From Firmicutes bacterium HGW-Firmicutes-10 (GTDB lineage: Bacteria; Bacillota_I; Bacilli_A; Erysipelotrichales; Erysipelotrichaceae), in assembly GCA_002841605.1 (NCBI GenBank), contig PHAF01000141.1, positions 1 to 5,039 of the forward strand: a stretch of 5,039 nt of DNA, in the 5' to 3' direction. This document shows, piece by piece, positions 1 to 5,039 of this stretch. Under the pieces are notes generated by a model. The model made no database searches, was not told where the DNA came from, and saw only the letters and a list, made by a program, of their open reading frames with translations. Made by a program: the position numbers and the translations under genes. The stretch's first letter is position 1, and each line of letters starts with the position of its first letter.

Positions 1-8
1 CACCTCTT

Positions 9-36
9 TTTATATACTCAGGTCGCAAAAAGTCAA
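9..36 (-). promoter_or_regulatory. Weak candidate promoter reading out of the left edge
   Basis: TTGACT (31-36) and TATAAA (9-14) are 16 bases apart on the minus strand, overlapping the T-run of the possible terminator. If real, it would serve a gene beyond the left edge. The DNA is very AT-rich, so a chance match is quite possible. Confidence 0.25.
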
Positions 37-55
37 AAAAAAGAGCTGTAGCTCC
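35..55 (-). terminator. Possible intrinsic terminator downstream of nrdD
   Basis: On the minus strand GAGC (51-54) pairs with GCTC (43-46) around the tetraloop TACA, extended by one G-U pair at the base, and is followed by eight T residues (35-42). The stem is short, but the T-run is strong. It would be the first candidate stop for the nrdG-nrdD transcript, about 250 bases past the nrdD stop codon. A second weak inverted repeat, ATAGTT/AACTAT (60-65 with 72-77), lies just before it. Confidence 0.4.
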
Positions 56-306
56 ATAAATAGTTGAATTTAACTATCTATTTCGTTACAGCCCCTTTAT
101 GCACGTTGGCAGGGGTAGTAGGACTGATTGAGAAACTTTCCAATTTCTCTATTTCCCACTGTTTAGCGGACTTTTTCGCTATACATATCTCCATATTTTC
201 CCGTCTTTACAGGAAAATGTGGTCACGATGTGGTCACGACCTAAAAAATTATCAAATTCAATCCATTACTATAGTAGTCTTGCTTCTTATTTATTTGTAA
301 GAGTAA
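56..306. other. Non-coding stretch after nrdD
   Basis: No gene is supported here. The longest open frame (plus strand, TTG at 64 to 300) has a poor start, no ribosome site and no recognisable domain. On the minus strand only a 35-codon frame starting ATGGAGATATG is present, without a good ribosome site. Visible structures are the 11-bp tandem repeat at 218-239, an inverted repeat GAGAAA/TTTCTC (130-135 with 144-149) and ATAGTT/AACTAT at 60-77. I recognised no RNA gene. Confidence 0.6.
218..239. repeat. 11-bp perfect tandem repeat
   Basis: TGTGGTCACGA occurs twice back to back (218-228 and 229-239). It lies about 70 bases past the end of nrdD in DNA without a convincing gene. Two adjacent direct copies could be a protein-binding site, for instance a recombinase or regulator site, or simply a small slippage duplication. 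I found no further copy in the window. Confidence 0.7.
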
Positions 307-2400
307 CTAATCCACTTTATGCTTTGAACTAGAAAAATCGTACTCCTGCCGATCTTTAAATTCCTGCGACTTCCCTTTGTTCCAGTTTTTAACTGGACGA
401 TAATAACCTGTAATACGACTGTAAACTTCAGTATCATTTCCACACTTTGGGCATTGACTATGTTCACCTACGATATAACCACATTCTGAGCAAACTGAAT
501 AAGTCGGACTCAATGTATAGTAAGGTAGCTTGTAGTTTTCGGCAATCTTTCTAACCAAAGAAGCAGTGGATCTCCATTCATGAATTCTCTCACCTAAAAA
601 AGCATGAAAAACAGTACCGCTAGTATAAAGGATTTGAAGTTGGTCTTGAATATCCAGTGCTTGAAACATGTCATCACTAAATCCTACGGGAAGATGTGAA
701 CTGTTGGTGTAGTAAGGAGTATCTGAAGTGGGATTTGCCACAATGATATTTGGATAGTGTTTTTTGTCATGGAGAGCTAATCGGTAGGATGTTGATTCGG
801 CTGGAGTCGCCTCAAGATTGAAAAGTTCATTGTATTTTTCTTGGTAATCAGAAAGTCTTGATAAAATGTGATTAAGCACAGACTTGGTAAAATCGACAGA
901 TCTTAAAGTGGATAAATCGCCAGTGATCCAATTTGCATTTAAGCACATCTCATTCATACCGACGACACCAATAGTTGAGAAGTGATTGTTTAACGTCTTC
1001 AAATATTGCTTTGTATAAGGATAGAGGCCTTTTTCCAACAAATCGTTGATGATTGTACGTTTGATATGCAACGATCTTGCTGCAATTTCAATCATGCGGT
1101 CAAGCCTTTGAAAGAAATCATTCTCATCTTTGGAAAGGTATCCTAACCGAGGCATGTTTAATGTGACAACACCGATAGAGCCGGTACTTTCTCCACTGCC
1201 AAAGAAACCTCCGCTTTTTTTGCGTAGTTCACGTAAGTCTAAACGTAGTCGACAACACATGCTTCGAACATCCGACGGTTGCATTTCGCTGTTAATATAA
1301 TTGGAGAAATAGGGGGTACCATATTTGGCAGTCAGTTCAAATAACAGTTGATTGTTTTTCGTGTTACTCCAATCGAAATCTTTTGTGATAGAGTAGGTTG
1401 GGATAGGGTATTGAAAGCCGCGACCATCGGCATCTCCCTCGATCATTACTTCAAGAAAAGCTCTATTGATCATTTCCATCTCCACAATACAATCTCCATA
1501 AGTGTAGGTAAGTGCTTTACCTCCTACGACACAAGGACTGTCCTTTAGATCTTCGGGAACGACCCAGTCCAGCGTGATGTTTGAAAAAGGTGATTGAGTC
1601 CCCCATCGACTCGGCGTATTTACTCCATAGACAAAGGACTCAATGGCTTGTTTTACTTCTTTGTAGCTCAAATTGTCTTCCTTAACAAAAGGAGCTAAAT
1701 AGGTATCAAAGGAGCTGAATGCTTGCGCTCCTGCCCACTCATTTTGCATGATTCCTAAGAAATTAACCATTTGATTGCATATAGTCGACAAGTGCTTTGC
1801 AGGGGCAGATGTAATTTTTCCTTCAACATGACCCAATCCCTCATAAATAAGCTGTCTAAGTGACCAACCCGCACAATATCCGGTCAACATCGAAAGGTCA
1901 TGTATATGAATATCTGCGTTTCTGTGCGCCTCAGCAATCTGCTGATCATAAACTTCACTTAACCAGTAATTTGCGGTGATTGCACCGCTATTTGATAAGA
2001 TCAAACCCCCAACGGAGTAGGTAACCGTTGAATTTTCTTTTACGCGCCAATCATTCAGTTTCAAGTACTGATTTACGGTTTCCCGATAATCCAGCCATGT
2101 TTGATAAGCCTGACGTGCTTTTTCATGCTGCTTTCGATAAAGGATGAAAGCCTTAGCAACGGATGCGTATCCGGATTGTATCAAGACCAACTCCACTGAA
2201 TCTTGTATATCCTCTACACCAATGATCGAGTCACATATTTTTGGTTGAAAATCGGAGGTCACGCGCAAGGCAAGCAGATTCAAAGTATCTTCAGATACAA
2301 TCATTCTTTCAGCAGTCATTGCTTGAGCGATAGCAGAACTAATCTTTCTTAAGTCAAATTCAGTAATCTTAGAATCTCTTTTTCTAACGTTTAATTTCAT
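307..2400 (-). CDS. nrdD: Anaerobic (class III) ribonucleoside-triphosphate reductase, large catalytic subunit
   Basis: The 697-residue protein reduces ribonucleoside triphosphates to dNTPs in the cytoplasm without oxygen, using a glycyl radical installed by NrdG. An ATP-cone allosteric domain fills about residues 1-95 (VRKRDSKITEFD at 5-16), followed by the ten-stranded barrel of the NrdD family. Visible landmarks are C175 in GYCAGW, RWGTQSPFSN at 265-274, the CC pair at 382-383 in MCCRL (the likely thiyl-radical cysteine is one of these), and FGSGESTGSIG at 400-410. A zinc site is formed by C637, C640, C650 and C653 (CxxC-x9-CxxC). The glycyl radical is very likely G665 in RITGYY. Length is close to the roughly 700 residues usual for the family, and all key residues are present, so the gene looks intact. 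The ATG at 2398-2400 follows AAAGGA by 8 bases. It lies 15 bases downstream of nrdG and should share its riboswitch-controlled transcript. Residue roles are by family analogy. Confidence 0.98.
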   Translation of the reverse strand: MKLNVRKRDSKITEFDLRKISSAIAQAMTAERMIVSEDTLNLLALRVTSDFQPKICDSIIGVEDIQDSVELVLIQSGYASVAKAFILYRKQHEKARQAYQTWLDYRETVNQYLKLNDWRVKENSTVTYSVGGLILSNSGAITANYWLSEVYDQQIAEAHRNADIHIHDLSMLTGYCAGWSLRQLIYEGLGHVEGKITSAPAKHLSTICNQMVNFLGIMQNEWAGAQAFSSFDTYLAPFVKEDNLSYKEVKQAIESFVYGVNTPSRWGTQSPFSNITLDWVVPEDLKDSPCVVGGKALTYTYGDCIVEMEMINRAFLEVMIEGDADGRGFQYPIPTYSITKDFDWSNTKNNQLLFELTAKYGTPYFSNYINSEMQPSDVRSMCCRLRLDLRELRKKSGGFFGSGESTGSIGVVTLNMPRLGYLSKDENDFFQRLDRMIEIAARSLHIKRTIINDLLEKGLYPYTKQYLKTLNNHFSTIGVVGMNEMCLNANWITGDLSTLRSVDFTKSVLNHILSRLSDYQEKYNELFNLEATPAESTSYRLALHDKKHYPNIIVANPTSDTPYYTNSSHLPVGFSDDMFQALDIQDQLQILYTSGTVFHAFLGERIHEWRSTASLVRKIAENYKLPYYTLSPTYSVCSECGYIVGEHSQCPKCGNDTEVYSRITGYYRPVKNWNKGKSQEFKDRQEYDFSSSKHKVD

Positions 2401-2408
2401 ACAAAAGT

Positions 2409-2414
2409 TCCTTT
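2409..2414 (-). promoter_or_regulatory. Ribosome binding site of nrdD
   Basis: AAAGGA on the minus strand lies 8 bases upstream of the nrdD ATG and directly after the nrdG stop codon (TAA at 2416-2418). The whole 15-base gap between the genes is therefore a ribosome site plus spacer, which leaves no room for a separate promoter and supports co-transcription. Confidence 0.8.
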
Positions 2415-2415
2415 C

Positions 2416-3144
2416 TTATCGTATGTATGTCTGATCGTGAACACTTCTGACTTCACTTAAGATCTGTAAAAATTCCAGTTCAGTATACTGAGTCAAGTCA
2501 ATGATAGGAGTAGTTTCATTCACAAAATCTGCGATGATTTTGGTACTTTTTTCAAATGGCTGTAGATACCAAATCTCATTATCCAATAAGACATTGGCCA
2601 TTTCGAGCAACGTATTTAAGGAATGGTAATTCTTAACCACCGTTGTACGTATTTCATATTTTGTGGAGTATTGCCTTAGAATACGTAGGGACTCATTCCA
2701 TTGGTCAGTAAAGAAATCGAGGAAGGATGAATCATTGATTCCGCATGTCACATTGAGCATGCCGGGTATGTTCTTGAAATCCAGGGCAATATAGTCTACA
2801 AGTTGACTCTTTAAAATTCTTTCTAGTAAAGAAGCGTTGATTCCGCTTGTGTCAATCTTGATTTTTAAGTCATAGGATTTGATCAAATACAGCAAGTCCA
2901 TGATATCATTGTGTATCAAAGGTTCTCCACCACTGATGACTACACCATCAAGAAGATGTTTTCTTTTCTTAATGTACTCTAAAAATTCAATAGATTTATC
3001 TTCATTTTTCAGTTTATCCACCAACACTAAATCTGGATTGTGACAAAATTGACACCGCAAAGGGCATCCGGAAACAAACAATATCGTGGCTACTTCTCCT
3101 GGGAAATCGATCAAAGTAACCGGCTGATATCCATAAATAGTCAT
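2416..3144 (-). CDS. nrdG: Anaerobic ribonucleoside-triphosphate reductase activating protein (radical SAM)
   Basis: This 242-residue cytoplasmic radical-SAM enzyme binds a 4Fe-4S cluster, cleaves S-adenosylmethionine and generates the glycyl radical on NrdD. The cluster motif CPLRCQFC gives C27, C31 and C34, followed by HNPDL. The SAM-binding GGEP lies at 72-75 within GVVISGGEPL. The opening YGYQPVTLIDFPG is typical of the longer type of NrdG activase, about 220-240 residues, rather than the short E. coli type of about 155. I chose the ATG at 3142-3144 because AAAGGAGG (3149-3156) sits 4 bases upstream and the family similarity starts there. An in-frame ATG at 3198 would add 18 residues encoded by the terminator hairpins and is unlikely. 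The gene comes before nrdD, the reverse of the common nrdD-nrdG order, and the two are 15 bases apart. A pyruvate formate-lyase activase is a related alternative, but the adjacent nrdD argues against it. Confidence 0.96.
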   Translation of the reverse strand: MTIYGYQPVTLIDFPGEVATILFVSGCPLRCQFCHNPDLVLVDKLKNEDKSIEFLEYIKKRKHLLDGVVISGGEPLIHNDIMDLLYLIKSYDLKIKIDTSGINASLLERILKSQLVDYIALDFKNIPGMLNVTCGINDSSFLDFFTDQWNESLRILRQYSTKYEIRTTVVKNYHSLNTLLEMANVLLDNEIWYLQPFEKSTKIIADFVNETTPIIDLTQYTELEFLQILSEVRSVHDQTYIR

Positions 3145-3148
3145 GATT

Positions 3149-3156
3149 CCTCCTTT
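3149..3156 (-). promoter_or_regulatory. Ribosome binding site that fixes the nrdG start
   Basis: AAAGGAGG on the minus strand is a near-perfect Shine-Dalgarno sequence, 4 bases before the ATG at 3142-3144. It lies after the U-run of the terminator, so it is transcribed only when the terminator is bypassed. It decides against the longer reading frame that starts at 3198. Confidence 0.85.
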
Positions 3157-3161
3157 AACAT

Positions 3162-3186
3162 AAAAAACCACTGCAAAAAGTGGTTT
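3162..3186 (-). terminator. Riboswitch-controlled intrinsic terminator in the nrdG leader
   Basis: On the minus strand AAACCACT (3179-3186) pairs with AGTGGTTT (3165-3172) in an 8-bp stem around the loop TTTTGC (3173-3178). The stem runs into six T residues (3162-3167). This is a simple intrinsic terminator 18 bases before the nrdG start codon. It lies downstream of the cobalamin aptamer and upstream of both nrd genes, as expected for transcriptional attenuation. Its 5' arm can also pair with an upstream segment, so it competes with an alternative hairpin. Confidence 0.8.
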
Positions 3187-3200
3187 AAAAAACACCACTT
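3178..3200 (-). promoter_or_regulatory. Candidate antiterminator hairpin
   Basis: AAGTGGT (3194-3200) can pair with ACCACTT (3178-3184), seven perfect base pairs. The second arm shares 3179-3184 with the 5' arm of the downstream terminator, so the two hairpins exclude each other. The first arm shares 3198-3200 with the putative P13 stem of the aptamer, giving a route from ligand binding to termination. A short U-run follows this hairpin as well, so it might itself terminate weakly; the antiterminator role is inferred. Confidence 0.6.
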
Positions 3201-3333
3201 CCTAGTCCCGAGAAAGTTTGTGAACATCATCAACATTGATAGGTGATCGGACTTAGAATGTTATTCCATACCGTAGCGGCTCTGCGCAGGATTCTCACCT
3301 GCTTCCCCATATTCAATGTTTGATTTAAATGTT
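3198..3333 (-). ncRNA. Cobalamin riboswitch aptamer, compact form
   Basis: The minus-strand core at 3271-3308 reads GGGGAAGCAGGTGAGAATCC followed by TGCGCAGAGCCGCTACGG. This fits the cobalamin-riboswitch core with its GGGAA, GGTG, TCC and CCGC-AC-GT elements. The 3' core AGTCCGATCACC follows at 3242-3253. Supporting helices are an outer stem AACAT/ATGTT (3329-3333 with 3223-3227), a perfect 8-bp stem AACATTGA/TCAATGTT (3313-3320 with 3232-3239), hairpin GCAGG/CCTGC (3286-3302) and a small hairpin at 3254-3268. A last hairpin CTTTC/GGAAG (3212-3216 with 3198-3202) would be P13; its loop TCGGGACTA could kiss CCG at 3277-3279. The large side arm of classical AdoCbl riboswitches is absent. The element senses a cobalamin and controls nrdG-nrdD. 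Class and helix names are assigned by eye. Confidence 0.88.
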
Positions 3334-3339
3334 AACTCA

Positions 3340-3368
3340 ATTATGATACAAGAAAAGCGAACTGTCAA
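3340..3368 (-). promoter_or_regulatory. Sigma-A-type promoter of the nrdG-nrdD operon
   Basis: A perfect -35 box TTGACA (3363-3368) and a -10 box CATAAT (3340-3345) are separated by exactly 17 bases on the minus strand. Transcription would start near the A at 3333, which is the first base of the outer aptamer stem, so the RNA would begin just where the riboswitch fold begins. The -35 box is 45 bases past the integrase stop codon, close to the presumed junction of the integrated element. Confidence 0.8.
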
Positions 3369-3413
3369 TGAAAGTATTGGCATTCTCATTATATTTCACT
3401 TATAGAAGGTTGC

Positions 3414-4523
3414 CTAGTAATTGTCTAGAAGTTCGATGATTTTAGACTCGTTCTCCTTCAGTAAATGGGTATAAACCTTCAGCGTCATATTGATATCTGA
3501 GTGACCTAACCGCTTCGAAACTGCCACGATATTCGCCCCCTTGTTAATCAAGAATGTCGCATGACTGTGACGCATATCATGTAATCGAATCTTCGGTATC
3601 AGCTTTTCCCCGATGTTCTTTAGGTGCTGGTTACATTTTTTTATGCCGTTGGAAAAGTAGCGCTGGATGGAGGTAGATGAGAGATCCTCATGATCCCCAA
3701 AGAGCAGGGGACCGTCGCGTTCCATTAGGGGCGCGATCATGTCGAGGACATGCTGATTGAGCTGGATCTTCCGGCGGCTGGAATTGGTCTTGAGGGACTT
3801 GAACTCCTTCTTGTACTGATGCATGGACTTGTTGATGCTGACGCAACCATCGATGATGTCTTTCTTCTCGACCGCCCGAGCTTCACTGCGTCGTACACCA
3901 CTGTAATAAAGAAAAGTAAAGTAAGCTTTGTAAACCGGATGGTCCACATGTTCAATAAACAGTTTGAACTGATCGGGGGTCCAGACTTCGCGTTCCTTGA
4001 ACTCTGTTGACTTCAGAGGAATGATTTTTAAAAGTCGTCCATGATCCTTCAACTCATAATAATCGTAGCCAAAACGAGATACGCTCTTCAAAAGAAAAAT
4101 GGCTTTGTTCCGATACCGGACAGCAGCCTTTTGACCTTCGATAAAATTGCGACATTCAAGATAATCACTGGGTTTAATTTTGGACATCGGAATGTCCATG
4201 ACCGATCCAAAGAAACGTTTCGCTACTTGGATGTACTTGTTGACATTGTAGTCTTCGGCTTCATGCCGTTTGTTTTCGATGTATTTATCGAAGAGCTCCC
4301 GGAAGAGGATTTCTCTGGGTGGCTCTGGAATGATTACTGGGATTTCGGGGTTCGGTTCCTCTTGCTTTTCATATTGATCGCAGCGATAGTTGGACTCATA
4401 ATTGAGGGCGTCTCGCTTCAGTTTAAACCCGCGTTTGGTATGAGAAATCAGTTTCCCATCTTCATTGAGATAGTTGACTTTGCAGTACCAGGTACCGCGC
4501 TTTTCATCTTTATAAATCGCCAT
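3414..4523 (-). CDS. int: Tyrosine recombinase / phage-type integrase
   Basis: The 369-residue protein is a site-specific recombinase that inserts and excises its element at an attachment site. The N-terminal part (about 1-50, MAIYKDEKRGTWYCKVNY at the start) is an arm-type DNA-binding domain. A proline- and glutamate-rich linker covers about 54-70, the helical core-binding domain about 71-165, and the catalytic domain about 180-369. Catalytic residues are visible in order: R211 in SGVRRSE, K245 in LKTNSSRR, H315 and R318 in LHDMRH, H341 in RLGHSD and nucleophile Y351 in VYTH. The set is complete, so the enzyme looks functional. The ATG at 4521-4523 follows GAGG (4533-4536) by 9 bases. An in-frame ATG at 4611-4613 lacks a ribosome site, lies in a hairpin loop and would add 30 residues with no family similarity. 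Length fits phage and ICE integrases. Target site and partner excisionase are unknown. Confidence 0.95.
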   Translation of the reverse strand: MAIYKDEKRGTWYCKVNYLNEDGKLISHTKRGFKLKRDALNYESNYRCDQYEKQEEPNPEIPVIIPEPPREILFRELFDKYIENKRHEAEDYNVNKYIQVAKRFFGSVMDIPMSKIKPSDYLECRNFIEGQKAAVRYRNKAIFLLKSVSRFGYDYYELKDHGRLLKIIPLKSTEFKEREVWTPDQFKLFIEHVDHPVYKAYFTFLYYSGVRRSEARAVEKKDIIDGCVSINKSMHQYKKEFKSLKTNSSRRKIQLNQHVLDMIAPLMERDGPLLFGDHEDLSSTSIQRYFSNGIKKCNQHLKNIGEKLIPKIRLHDMRHSHATFLINKGANIVAVSKRLGHSDINMTLKVYTHLLKENESKIIELLDNY

Positions 4524-4532
4524 AATGTTGTA

Positions 4533-4536
4533 CCTC
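4533..4536 (-). promoter_or_regulatory. Ribosome binding site that fixes the integrase start
   Basis: GAGG in the context CTGAGGT lies 9 bases before the ATG at 4521-4523. It is modest in strength, but the upstream in-frame ATG at 4611-4613 has no purine-rich site at all, so this start is preferred. Confidence 0.6.
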
Positions 4537-4600
4537 AGTTCATTTTCTGATAAAATAAATCCATGACATTCCTGAGTTCCCCCACAAAGGGAGTGCCACG

Positions 4601-4624
4601 AACCCCCGGACATAATCGGGGGTT
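4601..4624. terminator. GC-rich terminator-like hairpin between repressor and integrase
   Basis: AACCCCCG (4601-4608) and CGGGGGTT (4617-4624) form a perfect 8-bp stem with an 8-base loop. By position, 28 bases past the repressor stop codon, it would end the repressor transcript on the minus strand. On that strand, however, the stem is followed by TTCGTGG, a poor U-run. Read on the plus strand it is followed by TTTTCTAT, a better terminator, although no plus-strand gene is visible. I therefore leave its direction open; it may act both ways or regulate the integrase leader. Confidence 0.5.
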
Positions 4625-4652
4625 TTCTATATCCGAAACAGGGAGAAAACTC

Positions 4653-5039
4653 CTAAAAGCCTCGGGCAGCGCAACTCCACACCAGCTTGCCTAATATCCG
4701 CACTTGCACGTGATCATCGTCTTTGAAAACCAAGGGTTGATGTTCCGGATTGTAACTCTGCGGTTCGAGTAGAATCCCGTCTTTGATTCGGTACACTTTC
4801 TTTAAGGTCGCATCGGATCCATTGACCAAGACCGCCCCGATCGTCCCATCATCCAAACTGGCCGTTTTTTGTAACACCGCAATATATCCGTTGGGAATGA
4901 TCTTGTTCATGCTATCCCCAACCACCATCAAACCAAACAAATTGGGCCGGGTGGCCAACCAGCTGGGGACTTCGATGTGTTCCAAAATATCCTCGATGGC
5001 CTCAAAAGGCTGTCCGGCCGAAATCTTTCCATAGACCGG
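4653..5039 (-). CDS. LexA/CI-like self-cleaving repressor, peptidase S24 domain (N-terminus outside window)
   Basis: Only the C-terminal 128 residues are inside the window; the reading frame stays open to the right edge, where the helix-turn-helix DNA-binding domain should lie. The visible part begins PVYGKISAGQP, the cleavage-site region of LexA-family proteins. Numbering from the first visible residue, the scissile Ala-Gly is A8-G9, the catalytic serine S43 in VVGDSM and the catalytic lysine K80 in ATLKK. The spacings of 35 and 37 residues equal those of E. coli LexA (A84, S119, K156). The protein should repress element genes and cut itself when RecA is activated by DNA damage. A start at the TTG at 4985 is wrong because it would discard the cleavage site. 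The neighbouring integrase points to a phage repressor rather than host LexA, though the missing DNA-binding domain is needed to settle that. Confidence 0.92.
   Translation of the reverse strand, partial: PVYGKISAGQPFEAIEDILEHIEVPSWLATRPNLFGLMVVGDSMNKIIPNGYIAVLQKTASLDDGTIGAVLVNGSDATLKKVYRIKDGILLEPQSYNPEHQPLVFKDDDHVQVRILGKLVWSCAARGF

Larger units (their letters stand above)
3369..5039 (-). mobile_element. End of a prophage or integrative element (int plus CI-like repressor)
   Basis: A tyrosine recombinase and a LexA/CI-type repressor stand side by side on one strand, the usual lysogeny module at the end of a temperate phage or phage-related island. Base composition is richer in G+C than in the nrd genes, which suggests separate origin. 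The attachment site normally lies close to the integrase, so the left boundary is probably between the integrase stop (3414) and the nrd promoter, but I found no repeat or tRNA that fixes it. The element continues beyond the right edge, so its type (complete phage, satellite or conjugative element) cannot be decided. Confidence 0.6.

Noticed and set aside
64..300. 78-codon plus-strand open frame downstream of nrdD
   Set aside because: It starts with TTG without a ribosome site, runs through the inverted repeats and tandem repeat, and shows no recognisable domain. The hydrophobic end is a by-product of AT-rich DNA.
3145..3198. Upstream ATG that would lengthen NrdG by 18 residues
   Set aside because: These codons are the antiterminator and terminator hairpins and the Shine-Dalgarno sequence. 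Family similarity begins at the ATG at 3142-3144.
3388..3393. Perfect TATAAT on the minus strand upstream of the nrd promoter
   Set aside because: No -35-like sequence lies 16-18 bases upstream and there is no extended -10. The TTGACA/CATAAT pair nearby is far better.
3145..3413. NrdR-box pair upstream of nrdG
   Set aside because: I looked for the paired ACACWATATMTTGT-like boxes usual for NrdR control and saw no convincing copy. Control seems to rest on the riboswitch.
3369..3413. tRNA gene or clear att repeat next to the integrase
   Set aside because: No tRNA-like fold is present, and I found no direct repeat of this stretch elsewhere in the window. The far end of the element is outside it.
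4041..4550. 169-codon plus-strand open frame opposite the integrase
   Set aside because: It is antisense to a gene with a complete catalytic set, and has no ribosome site or family similarity. Long hydrophobic antisense frames are common opposite charged coding sequence.
4524..4613. Upstream ATG that would lengthen the integrase by 30 residues
   Set aside because: The ATG lies in the loop of a GC-rich hairpin with no ribosome site, and the extra residues do not resemble integrases.
1..5039. CRISPR array, toxin-antitoxin pair, defence system or retron
   Set aside because: There are no spaced repeats, no paired small genes and no reverse transcriptase or effector domains. All large frames are assigned to nrd, int and repressor functions.

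Overview
The window looks like chromosomal DNA of an anaerobic or facultatively anaerobic low-G+C Gram-positive bacterium (Bacillota). The evidence is AT-rich DNA, strong AGGAGG-type ribosome sites, a TTGACA/17 bp/CATAAT promoter, an oxygen-sensitive class III ribonucleotide reductase and a cobalamin riboswitch working through a terminator. I cannot name genus or species. All genes I support lie on the minus strand, so transcription runs right to left.

Right part (about 3369-5039): the end of an integrated element, most likely a prophage or related integrative element. It holds the C-terminal part of a LexA/CI-type self-cleaving repressor (4653-5039, cut by the window edge) and a tyrosine recombinase (3414-4523). 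Between them is a 129-base gap with a GC-rich, terminator-like hairpin. This part is richer in G+C than the left part: a hand-counted 60-base sample at 4801-4860 has 32 G/C, against 22 at 1081-1140 in nrdD.

Middle (about 3145-3368): a non-coding control region for the nrd genes. Reading leftward it has a strong sigma-A-type promoter (3340-3368), a compact cobalamin riboswitch aptamer (about 3198-3333), an overlapping antiterminator/terminator pair (3162-3200) and a near-perfect Shine-Dalgarno sequence. The promoter begins only 45 bases past the integrase stop codon, so the element inserted right at the promoter of the nrd operon or close to it.

Left part (307-3144): nrdG and nrdD, 15 bases apart, forming an operon for anaerobic dNTP synthesis. 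NrdG is the radical-SAM activase that puts the glycyl radical on NrdD; NrdD reduces ribonucleoside triphosphates. The simplest reading is that ample cobalamin ends transcription of this B12-independent enzyme, because the cell also has an AdoCbl-dependent class II reductase elsewhere (inference). Bases 1-306 hold no convincing gene, only a possible terminator, small inverted repeats and an 11-bp tandem repeat.

I found no undescribed system. The best material is the compact riboswitch with its three-segment switch and the element junction beside it.
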